From Ectopseudomonas mendocina (GTDB lineage: Bacteria > Pseudomonadota > Gammaproteobacteria > Pseudomonadales > Pseudomonadaceae), in contig NZ_JADTQG010000012.1 of the NCBI RefSeq assembly GCF_016008875.1, positions 62,001 through 126,000 on the forward strand: a DNA stretch of 64,000 nucleotides. Direction: 5' to 3'. Shown here one piece after another: positions 26,294 to 35,063 of this stretch (its first letter is position 1; each line of letters starts with the position of its first letter). The notes under the pieces are model-generated. The model saw only the letters and a list, made by a program, of their open reading frames with translations. It did not search any database and was not told the DNA's origin. The translations under genes and the position numbers were made by a program.

Positions 26294-27646
26294 TCAGAGG
26301 TTGTACTGCTTGCGTTTTCGGTAGAGGGTCGAGGTGTCGATACCCAGGGTCCTGGCCGCCAGGTCGAGGGTGCTGCTGCTGGCCAGCACCGCAGCGATAT
26401 GGGCCTTTTCCAGCTCCTCGAGGCTCATCGGCGCGCCGACCCGTACGGTGCTGCTTGGTGCTTCGCTGCTGCCGCCGAGGCCGAGGTGGGCGATCTCCAC
26501 CGCTTCCTGCTGGCAGATGATGCTGGCCCGTTCGATGACGTTGCGCAGTTCGCGAATATTGCCCGGCCAGTGATAGGCCTGCAGGGCGGCTGCCGCCTCG
26601 GGCGTGAAGGCACAGGCCGGACGGCCGTAGTCGCTGACGAAGCGGGCGAGAAAGCGTTCGGCCAGGGACATCACATCCTCATGACGCTCACGCAGCGGCG
26701 GCAGCTTGAGGGTGATGACATTGAGGCGGTAGAGCAGGTCTTCACGGAAGCGCCCTTCGCGCACCATTTCGTCGAGATCCAGATTGGTGGCGGCGACGAT
26801 GCGCACATCGGCGCGGCGCGTGACCGGATCGCCGACGCGCTCGTACTCCTTGTCCTGGATGAAGCGCAGCAGCTTGGGTTGCAGCGCCAGCGGGAAATCG
26901 CCGATCTCATCGAGGAACAGGGTGCCGCCGTCGGCCTGGCTGACCCGGCCCTGGGTGCTTTCGCTGGCGCCGGTGAATGAGCCGCGGGCGTGGCCGAATA
27001 GTTCGCTCTCCATCAGCTCGGCGGTCAGCGACGGGCAGTTGATGGTCACACAGGTGCGTTTGGCACGGCGGCTCCAGCCGTGAATGGCGCGCGCCAGCTC
27101 GCCCTTGCCGGTACCGGACTCGCCGAGAATGAGGATATTGGCATCGGTGATAGCGACCTGCCGCGCCGTTTCCAGGATCGACATCATCGCCGGGCTGTGC
27201 GAATCGAGTCCGTCCTTGACCTTGCGTACTTCGCCCTCCAGCGCCTCCAGGCGCGCGGCCAGGGTGCGCACTTCCAGCTGCTTGGCAGCCGCCAGGCGCA
27301 GTTGATCGGGCGTGCAGGGCTTGACCAGGTAATCGGCAGCGCCGGCCTGGATAGCGTCGACCGCGGTATCCACCGCCGAGTGGGCGGTGACGATCACCAC
27401 GCGCATCCACGGCGCCTGGATGCGCATTTGCGCCAGCAGATCGAGGCCGCTGTCTTCGCCCAGGCGCAGGTCGAGGAAGCACAGGTCGAACACCTGACGA
27501 TGCAGCAGGGCTTCGGCCTGCGCTGCGCTGCTGGCGCCCGCGACATCGTAGCCTTCATCTTCGAGGCAGTAGCGGAAAGTACGCAGGATTGCCGCTTCGT
27601 CATCCACCAGCAAAATGCGCCCGCTAGTTTGCTCTGCTACTGCCAT
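26294..27646 (-). CDS. algB: NtrC-family response regulator AlgB
   Basis: A 450-residue sigma-54-type activator that controls alginate genes in P. aeruginosa. The receiver has the acidic pair D15-D16, phospho-acceptor D59 in FLDLRLGEDSG and K109. The AAA+ domain shows Walker A GESGTGKG (175-182), the sigma-54 contact loop as GSFTGA (222-227; the consensus is GAFTGA), and Walker B GTLFLDE (241-247). A Fis-type helix-turn-helix ends the protein (LDLAARTLGIDTSTLYRKRKQY). It leads the algB-kinB operon and lies between two sigma-54 promoters that share one palindrome, which it may bind. Confidence 0.95.
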   Translation of the reverse strand: MAVAEQTSGRILLVDDEAAILRTFRYCLEDEGYDVAGASSAAQAEALLHRQVFDLCFLDLRLGEDSGLDLLAQMRIQAPWMRVVIVTAHSAVDTAVDAIQAGAADYLVKPCTPDQLRLAAAKQLEVRTLAARLEALEGEVRKVKDGLDSHSPAMMSILETARQVAITDANILILGESGTGKGELARAIHGWSRRAKRTCVTINCPSLTAELMESELFGHARGSFTGASESTQGRVSQADGGTLFLDEIGDFPLALQPKLLRFIQDKEYERVGDPVTRRADVRIVAATNLDLDEMVREGRFREDLLYRLNVITLKLPPLRERHEDVMSLAERFLARFVSDYGRPACAFTPEAAAALQAYHWPGNIRELRNVIERASIICQQEAVEIAHLGLGGSSEAPSSTVRVGAPMSLEELEKAHIAAVLASSSTLDLAARTLGIDTSTLYRKRKQYNL

Positions 27647-27692
27647 TTATATGCTCCGTCTCGCTGGTCAATGCAGCTTAGTCAGGTAAAAA

Positions 27693-27738
27693 CCGTGCAA
27701 GTTGCACGGCCTGACTGCGCCGATACTGCACCCTGCAT
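27693..27738 (+). promoter_or_regulatory. Candidate AlgB binding sites upstream of the BON-domain gene
   Basis: A perfect 17-base palindrome CCGTGCAAGTTGCACGG (27693-27709) is followed 31 bases later, centre to centre, by the weaker CTGCACCCTGCAT (27726-27738). It lies 105 bases before the sigma-54 -24 box and only 47 bases from the algB start codon, so it may also affect algB itself. Confidence 0.72.
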
Positions 27739-27804
27739 GCAGGCAGGGTGCCTTTATTATTGTTAACTATTTGTTTTTAAAGGAATTTATCTGTCTTTTT
27801 GGGC

Positions 27805-27820
27805 TGGCATGAGGCTTGCG
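27805..27820 (+). promoter_or_regulatory. Sigma-54 promoter of the BON-domain gene
   Basis: TGGCATGAGGCTTGCG has GG and GC ten bases apart and matches the sigma-54 consensus at nearly every position. Predicted start is near 27831, 27 bases before the ATG. Confidence 0.87.
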
Positions 27821-27857
27821 ATATTGCTTGTATCGTCTCACGAACAGGAGTGAACTT

Positions 27858-28688
27858 ATGCCCCCGTTCAAACCCTTGATACTGGCTGCCAGCACAGCGC
27901 TGCTGCTCGGCCTTACCCCACTGGTCAGCCAGGCCACCGAGGGCGCGCTGGCCCCCCAGTTGGACGCTGCCCGCCAGGAAGGTTCCATCTGGACAGCCTT
28001 CGCACTCAATCGCCATCTCAATCCGTACAAGCTCGATATCGACGTGGAGGATGGCGTAGCCACGCTCGACGGTAAGGTCGAGAACGGCGTGCAGAAAGAG
28101 CTCGCCGAGCAGGTGGCGCTGAGCATAGAGGGCATCGACTCGGTGGACAATCGCATCGAGGTCGGCAGCGATGCCGTCGAGGGCAATCCGCCCGGCATGG
28201 TTCAACGTCTGGAAGATGCCAGCCTCGCCGCAACCGTGAAGTCCAAGTTGCTCTGGAACAGCAACACTCGCGGCCTGGACATCCAGGTCAAGAGCGAGAC
28301 CGGCAACATCACCTTGAGCGGCCATGCGCAGACCCCGGCGGCCAAGGAACTGGCCGGCCAGTTGGCGGCCAATACCGATGGCGTGAACGAGGTGTTCAAT
28401 CACCTCAGCATCAGCACGGCCGACAGCAGTAGCAGTGAGGTGCAGACGACCCTCGACGAAGCACGCGAGAACATCAGCGACGGCTGGATCACCAGCAAGG
28501 TCGAGGCCAGCTTTCTCTACAGCCGCAACCTGGATGCGATGAACATCTCGGTGGACACCAGCGACGGCTTGGTCAGCCTGCGCGGCAGTGTGCTGAGCAG
28601 CGCCGAGAAACGTCTGGCGGTCGAGATTGCCCGCAATATCCGCGGTGTTCGCGGCGTCGATGCCGACGCCCTGCGCATCAGCAGCTGA
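27858..28688 (+). CDS. Periplasmic protein with three BON domains
   Basis: A 276-residue protein. The start at 27858 has an AGGAG site and begins the signal peptide (about 1-27, cut near SQA-TE); the earlier frame start at 27816 lies in the 5' leader. The mature part holds three BON repeats (about 30-100, 112-185, 205-275), each with the pattern hydrophobic beta strand plus a Gly: VEDGVATLDGKV, SETGNITLSGHA and TSDGLVSLRGSV. BON domains occur in OsmY-type envelope stress proteins and are thought to bind membranes. It stands behind a sigma-54 promoter beside algB, so a role in the AlgB envelope response is likely. Confidence 0.9.
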   Translation: MPPFKPLILAASTALLLGLTPLVSQATEGALAPQLDAARQEGSIWTAFALNRHLNPYKLDIDVEDGVATLDGKVENGVQKELAEQVALSIEGIDSVDNRIEVGSDAVEGNPPGMVQRLEDASLAATVKSKLLWNSNTRGLDIQVKSETGNITLSGHAQTPAAKELAGQLAANTDGVNEVFNHLSISTADSSSSEVQTTLDEARENISDGWITSKVEASFLYSRNLDAMNISVDTSDGLVSLRGSVLSSAEKRLAVEIARNIRGVRGVDADALRISS

Positions 28689-28753
28689 TTCACGACCCGT
28701 CGGCCGCCGCAGCGACCGGCAACCCGAAAGTCCCATCGCCAAGGAGAGAATCC

Positions 28754-29188
28754 ATGAGCAGCAAGACCGCACAACTCAATGAACTGATTGAAATCACCCG
28801 TGACGGCAAGCGCTTCTACGAGCATGCCCACGAGGAGGTCAAGGATGTCCGCCTGCAGGCGCTGTTCCGTGACATGGTGCGCGCCAAGACCCAGGTGATC
28901 GATGCGCTGAGCGTCAAGGTCGCGGCCAATCAGAGCGAGCCGGCAGCCGGCGGCACCATGCTAGGCAAGCTGCGCCAGTTCTATGCCGACACCCGCGCGA
29001 CCCTGGCCAAGGATGAAGACGCCACCTACGTGGCGCAGCTTGAGGACGCGGAAGACCGCATCCTGCATGCCTTCGAAGACGCGCTGGAGAGTGCCGACCA
29101 GGACGTCCGCGTGCTGCTGGCCGTCGAAATGCCCAAGGTACGTGCCTGCCATGAGCGCATGCGCGCGTTGAAGCAGAACATGCAGTAA
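28754..29188 (+). CDS. DUF2383 / PA2169-type four-helix protein
   Basis: A cytosolic 144-residue protein, all helical, of the ferritin-like DUF2383 family. The opening LNELIEITRDGKRFYEHAHEEVKD is the family hallmark. A clear metal-binding di-iron motif is not seen. The start at 28754 has AAGGAGAG before it. It follows the BON gene by 65 bases and is closed by a strong terminator, so both genes are probably one sigma-54 unit. Function unknown; relatives are often stress-induced. Confidence 0.85.
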   Translation: MSSKTAQLNELIEITRDGKRFYEHAHEEVKDVRLQALFRDMVRAKTQVIDALSVKVAANQSEPAAGGTMLGKLRQFYADTRATLAKDEDATYVAQLEDAEDRILHAFEDALESADQDVRVLLAVEMPKVRACHERMRALKQNMQ

Positions 29189-29206
29189 TCGCTGCTGCGC
29201 TGTTCC

Positions 29207-29242
29207 AAGCCCCTGCACGCAAGGCGTGCGGGGGCTTTTTTT
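29207..29242 (+). terminator. Rho-independent terminator after the DUF2383 gene
   Basis: Stem AGCCCCTGCACGC / GCGTGCGGGGGCT with loop AAG (one bulge) and a run of seven T. Confidence 0.93.
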
Positions 29243-29329
29243 GTTGCGCAGATCGGACTGGCAAGTTGTGTGTTCTTTTGCGCTATTTATATCCGGGCAA
29301 AGATCATTGGCATGTCGATCTTTCGTCTT

Positions 29330-29640
29330 GGTTTCGCCCCTTACGGGCGAGTCACTTTCTCTTGCTTGCCCAAGAGAAAGTAACCAAAGAGAAGGGCACC
29401 CCACCATCCGGCCCCGGCTGCGCCGGGGTTCCCTCGCTCCATCACCGCTCCAGGGGCACGCCGTGAAGGGCCATCCCTGGCCCATCACGGCTCTCGCGAC
29501 ATCCATGTCGCTCAACCCCTTCCACGGCGATTCCACTCGGCCTCCTGAAGGGGACTTGGGCGTCGCTTGTGAGATCGCGCTTCAAGAGCAAAAGCCAAAC
29601 GCTACCCACTTTGATCTTCCGGATATTTCGCGAGCTCGCG
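29330..29640. repeat. Dispersed multi-copy intergenic element
   Basis: This gene-free stretch starts with CCTTACGGGCGAGTCACTTT and the inverted repeat CTTTCTCTTG / CAAGAGAAAG, then GAAGGGCACCCC and CCGGCTGCGCCGGGG. It is a type of repeat I know from many proteobacterial genomes that is often misannotated as coding. The open frames here (29226-29852 and others) have no family features. No transposase is seen. Confidence 0.6.
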
Positions 29641-29758
29641 GTACCGTAAGTAGGCCAAGCCATCGGCAGCACACACTTAATTGCCAGTCCGGTATCAACC
29701 CGCCTTTCACCCAAGCGCCTTTCGCTGCCAAAGCGAAACGTCACTGGTGTTCATTTAA

Positions 29759-29776
29759 CTGTCACATTCGTTTCAT
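29759..29776 (+). promoter_or_regulatory. Pho box of pstS
   Basis: CTGTCAC-ATTC-GTTTCAT has two seven-base PhoB repeats with four-base spacing; the second differs from CTGTCAT by two bases. It stands 72 bases before the pstS start, where PhoB would act under phosphate limitation. Confidence 0.82.
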
Positions 29777-29848
29777 ACAGTGTTCACGTGGCCTGCAGAT
29801 ACTTGGGCCCGTTCCATCCAACACAACACAATCTGCTAGGAGCAAGGC

Positions 29849-30817
29849 ATGAAACTGAAGCGTTTGATGGCGGCCCTGACTTTCGCCGCCACTGGCGTAA
29901 GCGCCGTATCTGCTGTAGCCGCCGTCGACCCGGCTCTGCCGACCTATGAAAAGACTTCCGGTGTGTCGGGCAACCTGTCCAGCGTTGGTTCCGACTCGCT
30001 GGCCAACCTGATGACTCTCTGGGCTGAAGAGTTCAAGAAGAGCTATCCGAACGTGAACATTCAGATTCAGGCTGCCGGTTCTTCCACTGCCCCGCCCGCT
30101 CTGACCGAGGGCACTGCCAACATCGGCCCGATGAGCCGTCCGATGAAAGACAGCGAAATCCAGGCCTTCGAAGAGAAGTATGGCTACAAGCCGGTCGAAG
30201 TACCGGTCGCCATCGACGCCCTGGCGGTGTTCGTGCACAAGGACAACCCGATCAAGAGCCTGGACATGTCTCAGGTCGACGCCATCTTCTCCAGCACCCG
30301 CCTGTGCGGTGGCGAGAAGGACATCAAGACCTGGGGTGACCTGGGCCTGACCGGCGAGTGGGCGTCCAAGCCGATCCAGCTGTTCGGCCGCAACTCGGTC
30401 TCCGGCACCTACGGCTACTTCAAGGAAGAAGCCCTGTGCAAAGGCGACTACAAGTCCAACGTCAACGAGCAGCCGGGTTCGGCTTCCGTGGTGCAGTCGA
30501 TCTCCAGCACCCTGAACGCCATCGGTTACTCGGGCATCGGCTACAAGACTTCCAGCGTAAAGACCGTTCCCCTGTCCAAGAAGGGCGGCGAAGCCTTTGA
30601 CGCCAACGAAGCCAACGCTCTGGCTGGCAAGTTCCCTCTGGCTCGCTTCTTCTACGTCTACGTCAACAAGGCTCCGAACAAGCCGCTGAGCCCGCTGGAT
30701 GCCGAGTTCCTGAAGCTCGTCCTGTCCAAGCAGGGTCAGGAAGTCGTCGTCAAGGACGGCTACATCCCGCTGCCGAAGAAAGTCGTCGACAAGACCATGA
30801 AAGAACTGGGTCTGTAA
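29849..30817 (+). CDS. pstS: Phosphate-binding protein PstS
   Basis: The periplasmic receptor of the high-affinity phosphate transporter. The 322 residues start with a signal peptide (about 1-24). The binding site residues are visible in [33 protein letters not shown] and the later [13 protein letters not shown]. It is separated from pstC by 167 bases with a hairpin and a second Pho box, so it can be made in larger amounts than the membrane parts. Strong ribosome site AGGAG. Confidence 0.96.
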   Translation: MKLKRLMAALTFAATGVSAVSAVAAVDPALPTYEKTSGVSGNLSSVGSDSLANLMTLWAEEFKKSYPNVNIQIQAAGSSTAPPALTEGTANIGPMSRPMKDSEIQAFEEKYGYKPVEVPVAIDALAVFVHKDNPIKSLDMSQVDAIFSSTRLCGGEKDIKTWGDLGLTGEWASKPIQLFGRNSVSGTYGYFKEEALCKGDYKSNVNEQPGSASVVQSISSTLNAIGYSGIGYKTSSVKTVPLSKKGGEAFDANEANALAGKFPLARFFYVYVNKAPNKPLSPLDAEFLKLVLSKQGQEVVVKDGYIPLPKKVVDKTMKELGL

Positions 30818-30840
30818 CGACCGCGTAAGGCTGCAATCCG

Positions 30841-30870
30841 AAGCCCGCCTCTATTCGTAGAGGTGGGCTT
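30841..30870 (+). terminator. Hairpin after pstS
   Basis: Stem AAGCCCGCCTCT / AGAGGTGGGCTT (one G/T pair) with loop ATTCGT but only one or two T after it. It is likely a partial terminator or an mRNA-stabilising 3' structure. Confidence 0.65.
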
Positions 30871-30885
30871 TGCTACGTCACCGTG

Positions 30886-30903
30886 CTGTAACTTTTCTGT
30901 CAT
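30886..30903 (+). promoter_or_regulatory. Pho box of pstC
   Basis: CTGTAAC-TTTT-CTGTCAT is a very good PhoB tandem repeat. It lies 82 bases before the pstC start and gives pstCAB-phoU its own phosphate-controlled promoter. Confidence 0.88.
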
Positions 30904-30984
30904 ACGAAACCGCTAGATTGGCCGGGCTCGTGAAACAGACGAAAAATACGGCGCGCTCATGGCCGCGCAGAGAAGCTCTCAATC

Positions 30985-33270
30985 ATGAATGACCTGGCTA
31001 GTGAAACCATGACCGCCTCCACCAATTCTTTGGGGCTGGACTTCAACACTCCTGCCCTGCAACGCAAGCGCCGCCTGCGCGCTCTCAAGGATCGCCTGGC
31101 TCGCTGGGGCGTTTCCGTCGGTGGCCTCGCCGTGCTCGGCGCCATCACCCTGATTTTCTTCTACCTGGCCTATGTAGTACTGCCCATGTTCCAGGGCGCC
31201 GACCTGCAACAGCGCGAGCCGGTACAGCCGGCCTGGCTTGCCGAGGCCGGCAAGCCGCTGCTGATGGCTGTCGAGGAGCAGAACCAGGTCGGTATGCGCC
31301 TTGCCAATTCCGGCAACGTGCAGTTCTTCGATGCCAAGAGCATGGCCGCGCTGAACGCGGTCACGCTGCCGCTGCCGGCGGGCAGCGAAGTGACTTCCGT
31401 CGGCGAGGATCAGCCGGGCAGCAACCGCGTCGTGCTGGGCCTCTCCAATGGCCAGGCGCTGGTGTTCGAACACAACTACCGGGTCAGCTACCCCAACGAC
31501 GTGAAGACCATCACGCCGGTCGTTTCCTACCCCTTCGGTGAGGAACCGCTGACCCTGGACCCGCAAGGCCGCCCGCTCGAGCACATGGGCATCAGCCTGA
31601 GCAGTGGCACCCTGGTCATCGCCGCCTCGGTGGGCAGCGAGCTGCACGCGGTCAGCATCAGTCGCGAAGAGAACCTGATGACCGGCGAGGTCAGTACCAG
31701 CGAAGATCGCCTGGCGCTGCCGCAGATCGCCGATCCGATCAAAAGCCTGATCATCGATCCGCGCCAGCAGTGGCTGTACGTGATCAATGGCAGCGCCACC
31801 GCCGATGTCTTCGACCTGCGCCGCAACACTCTCAACGGCCGTTACAAGCTGCTCAACGACGGCTCCAGTGAAGTGACCTACGCCACTTCGCTGCTTGGCG
31901 GCATCTCGCTGCTGGTCGGTGACAGCAAGGGTGGCATCGCCCAGTGGTTCATGGTCCGTGACGAAGACGGCAAGTCTTCGCTGAAATTGGTGCGTGACTT
32001 CAAGATGGCGGGCAGCCCGATTGCCCAGATCATCTCCGAGCAGCGCCGCAAGGGCTTCATCGCCATGGATAGCGCCGGTAACCTGGGCGTGTTCCACAGC
32101 ACCGCGCACCGTACCCTGCTGGTCGAGCAGGTCGCCGATGGCCACACCATGGCGGCCATGTCGCCACGCGCCAACCGCATCCTGCTGGAACACGACGGCA
32201 GCCTCGAGCGCCTGCTGCTCGACAACCCGCACCCGGAAATTTCCTTCAGCGCGCTGTGGGGCAAGGTCTGGTACGAGAACTACGACAAGCCGGCCCACGT
32301 CTGGCAGTCCACCTCGGCCAACACCGATGCCGAACCCAAACTGAGCCTGGCGCCGCTGGCCTTCGGTACCCTCAAGGCGGCTTTCTACGCCATGCTGTTG
32401 GCCGCTCCGCTGGCGATCGCCGCGGCGATCTACACCGCCTACTTCATGGCGCCGGCGATGCGTGGCAAGGTCAAACCGGTGATCGAGCTGATGGAAGCGC
32501 TGCCGACGGTGATTCTCGGCTTCTTCGCCGGCCTGTTCCTCGCGCCCTATGTCGAGGGACACCTGCCCGGTATCTTCAGCCTGTTGATCTTCACGCCGAT
32601 CGGCATCGTGCTGGCAGGCTTCATCTGGAGCCGCCTGCCGGAGTCCGTGCGCCTGCGCGTACCGGACGGCTGGGAAGCTGCGCTGCTGATCCCGGTCATC
32701 CTGGCCGTCGCGTTCTTTTCCCTGAGCATGAGCGGTCACCTGGAAAACTGGCTGTTCGACGGCAACATGCGCCAGTGGCTGAGCAATGACCTGGGCATTC
32801 CGTTCGACCAGCGCAACGCCCTGGTGGTCGGTCTGGCCATGGGCTTCGCGGTGATTCCGAACATCTACTCGATCGCCGAAGACGCTGTGTTCAGCGTACC
32901 CAAGAGCCTGACCTTTGGCTCTCTGGCCCTCGGTGCCACGCCGTGGCAGACCCTGACCCGCGTGGTGATCCTGACTGCCAGCCCGGGCATCTTCTCGGCG
33001 CTGATGATCGGCATGGGCCGCGCCGTCGGCGAAACCATGATCGTGCTGATGGCCACCGGCAACACGCCGATCATGGACATGAACATCTTCGAAGGCCTGC
33101 GCACCCTGGCCGCTAACGTGGCGGTGGAGATGCCGGAGTCGGAAGTGGGCGGTACCCATTACCGCGTCCTGTTCCTTTCCGCGCTGGTGCTGCTGACCTT
33201 CACCTTCGTCATGAACACTCTGGCCGAGCTGGTGCGTCAGCGCCTGCGCGTCAAGTACGCATCGCTCTGA
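30985..33270 (+). CDS. pstC: Phosphate ABC transporter permease PstC, long form
   Basis: Inner membrane permease of the Pst system. At 761 residues it is more than twice the E. coli PstC. A first membrane helix (about 50-72) is followed by a large extracytoplasmic region (about 73-455) that has short beta-type repeats such as VFDLRRNTLNGRYKLL. The permease domain comes last (about 460-755), with about six helices and the coupling motif LGATPWQTLTRVVILTASPGIFSALMIGMGRAVGET. Pseudomonads are known to have long PstC proteins. A ribosome site is weak; the ATG at 30985 begins a plausible cytosolic N-terminus. Confidence 0.92.
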   Translation: MNDLASETMTASTNSLGLDFNTPALQRKRRLRALKDRLARWGVSVGGLAVLGAITLIFFYLAYVVLPMFQGADLQQREPVQPAWLAEAGKPLLMAVEEQNQVGMRLANSGNVQFFDAKSMAALNAVTLPLPAGSEVTSVGEDQPGSNRVVLGLSNGQALVFEHNYRVSYPNDVKTITPVVSYPFGEEPLTLDPQGRPLEHMGISLSSGTLVIAASVGSELHAVSISREENLMTGEVSTSEDRLALPQIADPIKSLIIDPRQQWLYVINGSATADVFDLRRNTLNGRYKLLNDGSSEVTYATSLLGGISLLVGDSKGGIAQWFMVRDEDGKSSLKLVRDFKMAGSPIAQIISEQRRKGFIAMDSAGNLGVFHSTAHRTLLVEQVADGHTMAAMSPRANRILLEHDGSLERLLLDNPHPEISFSALWGKVWYENYDKPAHVWQSTSANTDAEPKLSLAPLAFGTLKAAFYAMLLAAPLAIAAAIYTAYFMAPAMRGKVKPVIELMEALPTVILGFFAGLFLAPYVEGHLPGIFSLLIFTPIGIVLAGFIWSRLPESVRLRVPDGWEAALLIPVILAVAFFSLSMSGHLENWLFDGNMRQWLSNDLGIPFDQRNALVVGLAMGFAVIPNIYSIAEDAVFSVPKSLTFGSLALGATPWQTLTRVVILTASPGIFSALMIGMGRAVGETMIVLMATGNTPIMDMNIFEGLRTLAANVAVEMPESEVGGTHYRVLFLSALVLLTFTFVMNTLAELVRQRLRVKYASL

Positions 33271-33283
33271 GGACTGCAAGACT

Positions 33284-34960
33284 ATGTCCGTGAAACAGAA
33301 CAACATGAAATCCTGGTTCAAGAGCGGTTCGCCCTGGATCTGGATGAACGCCGGCGCGGTGTCCATCGCCATCATCATGGTCATCGGCCTGCTGTCGGTG
33401 ATCGCGGTGCGCGGCCTGGCGCACTTCTGGCCGGCCGACATCATCGAAGCCAACTATCAGGTGCCCGGCCAGGAGGCCAGGGTGATGGCTGGCGCCGTGG
33501 TGCAGATCGAGGAAATCCCGCGTGCCCGCTTGGCCGCCTCCGGCCTGCCGGTGGATGTCGAGGGTGGCGAGTTCATGACTCGCGAGCTGATCAAGGTGGG
33601 TAACCGCGACCTGTACGGTGCGGACTTCACCTGGGTTGTCGGCGAGTGGCTGAGCGAGCAGCGCAAGCCGGTGGACATCACCGCCTTCGAGCGTCGCGAG
33701 TGGGGCAACTTCTACGGCTACCTGGTCAACGTCAAGGAAAATGGCCAGCTGGTTGCCGAAGGCGACGCTGCCTGGGCGGAGTTGCAGAAGCGTCTGCAGC
33801 GCGTCGAAGACCTGCATGGCGAGATCGTCAAACTGGAGAAGCGCGACATCGGCCGCATCAACGCCGGCCTGGAGCGTGTGCGCCTGCAGACCCGCAAGCT
33901 GGAGCTCACCAACCAGCTCACCGATGCAGCCCAGGCCGACCTGGCTGCCGAGCGCGCCCAGTGGGACGCCGAGTACAAGGTGCTGGAGGCCGAGCTGAGC
34001 GCGCGTTACGAGCAGTTCAACCGCGACAGCATGACCGTGCGTTCGGCTGACGGCCGCGAGCAGGAAATCAGCCTCGGTAAGGTGGTACGCGCCTTCCGCC
34101 CGAACGCCATGTCGACGCTGGACAAGCTGAGCCACTATGGCAGCAAGGTCTGGGAGTTCGTCAGCGACGACCCGCGTGAAGCCAACACCGAAGGCGGCAT
34201 CTTCCCGGCGATCTTCGGCACCATCATGATGACCCTGATCATGGCGGTGATCGTTACCCCGTTCGGCGTGATCGCAGCCATCTACCTGCGCGAGTATGCC
34301 AAGCAGGGCCCGCTGACCCGGGTAATCCGCATCGCGGTGAACAACCTGGCCGGCGTTCCGGCGATCGTCTATGGCGTATTCGGCCTGGGTTTCTTCGTCT
34401 ACGTGCTGGGGGGCTCGATCGACCGCCTGTTCTTCCCGGAAGCCGCGCCGGCGCCGACCTTCGGTACGCCAGGCCTGCTATGGGCCTCGCTGACCCTGGC
34501 GCTGCTGGCCGTGCCGGTGGTGATCGTCGCCACCGAGGAAGGCCTGTCGCGCATTCCGCGAGCGCTGCGTGAAGGCTCCCTGGCCCTGGGCGCGACCAAG
34601 GTGGAAACCCTGTGGCGCGTGGTGCTGCCGATGGCCAGCCCGGCGATGATGACCGGCCTGATTCTTGCCGTGGCCCGCGCCGCCGGCGAAGTGGCGCCGC
34701 TGATGCTGGTGGGTGTGGTCAAGCTGGCGCCGAGCCTGCCGGTCGACGGCAACTATCCTTACCTGCACCTGGACCAGAAGATCATGCACCTGGGCTTCCA
34801 CATCTACGACGTCGGCTTCCAGAGCCCCAACGTCGAGGCCGCGCGGCCGCTGGTATATGCCACCGCGCTGCTGCTGGTGCTGGTGATCGCGGTTCTCAAC
34901 CTGACGGCCATCTACCTGCGCAACCGCCTGCGCGAGAAGTACAAGGCCCTGGACCACTAA
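33284..34960 (+). CDS. pstA: Phosphate ABC transporter permease PstA, long form
   Basis: Second permease subunit, 558 residues against about 300 in E. coli. After the first helix (about 18-45) an extra periplasmic region (about 46-290) includes a coiled coil (about 160-250, rich in LQKRLQRVEDLHGEIVKLEK). The permease domain follows (about 295-550) with GTIMMTLIMAVIVTPFGVIAAIYLREYA and the coupling loop LGATKVETLWRVVLPMASPAMMTG. It starts 13 bases after pstC. The enlarged domains of PstC and PstA probably face each other outside the membrane. Confidence 0.93.
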   Translation: MSVKQNNMKSWFKSGSPWIWMNAGAVSIAIIMVIGLLSVIAVRGLAHFWPADIIEANYQVPGQEARVMAGAVVQIEEIPRARLAASGLPVDVEGGEFMTRELIKVGNRDLYGADFTWVVGEWLSEQRKPVDITAFERREWGNFYGYLVNVKENGQLVAEGDAAWAELQKRLQRVEDLHGEIVKLEKRDIGRINAGLERVRLQTRKLELTNQLTDAAQADLAAERAQWDAEYKVLEAELSARYEQFNRDSMTVRSADGREQEISLGKVVRAFRPNAMSTLDKLSHYGSKVWEFVSDDPREANTEGGIFPAIFGTIMMTLIMAVIVTPFGVIAAIYLREYAKQGPLTRVIRIAVNNLAGVPAIVYGVFGLGFFVYVLGGSIDRLFFPEAAPAPTFGTPGLLWASLTLALLAVPVVIVATEEGLSRIPRALREGSLALGATKVETLWRVVLPMASPAMMTGLILAVARAAGEVAPLMLVGVVKLAPSLPVDGNYPYLHLDQKIMHLGFHIYDVGFQSPNVEAARPLVYATALLLVLVIAVLNLTAIYLRNRLREKYKALDH

Positions 34961-34965
34961 ATCCG

Positions 34966-35046
34966 AGCCGCAAGCCCCAAGCCGCAAGCTTCGAGCAGAA
35001 GTGCGGCGACCGGGCTTGCAGCTTGTAGCTTGCAGCTTGCCGCTGC
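34966..35046. repeat. Palindromic repeat between pstA and pstB
   Basis: The gap contains repeated GCAAGC / GCTTGC words in opposite orientation (for example CCGCAAGCTTCGAGC and GCTTGCAGCTTGTAGCTTGC) that fold into a long stem. This type of element is common between Pseudomonas genes. It may adjust pstB levels. Confidence 0.65.
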
Positions 35047-35063
35047 GAACGGAGTGAGCACTT

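Noticed and set aside
24427..26520. 697-codon plus-strand open frame opposite kinB
   Set aside because: It is the antisense shadow of kinB; high GC keeps it open. The minus strand has complete kinase motifs.
29226..29852. 208-codon open frame before pstS
   Set aside because: Lies in a dispersed repeat and the Pho-box leader; no family similarity and no good start site.
30979..33453. 824-codon minus-strand open frame opposite pstC
   Set aside because: Rich in His, Gln and Arg with no family motif; the plus strand encodes PstC with permease motifs.
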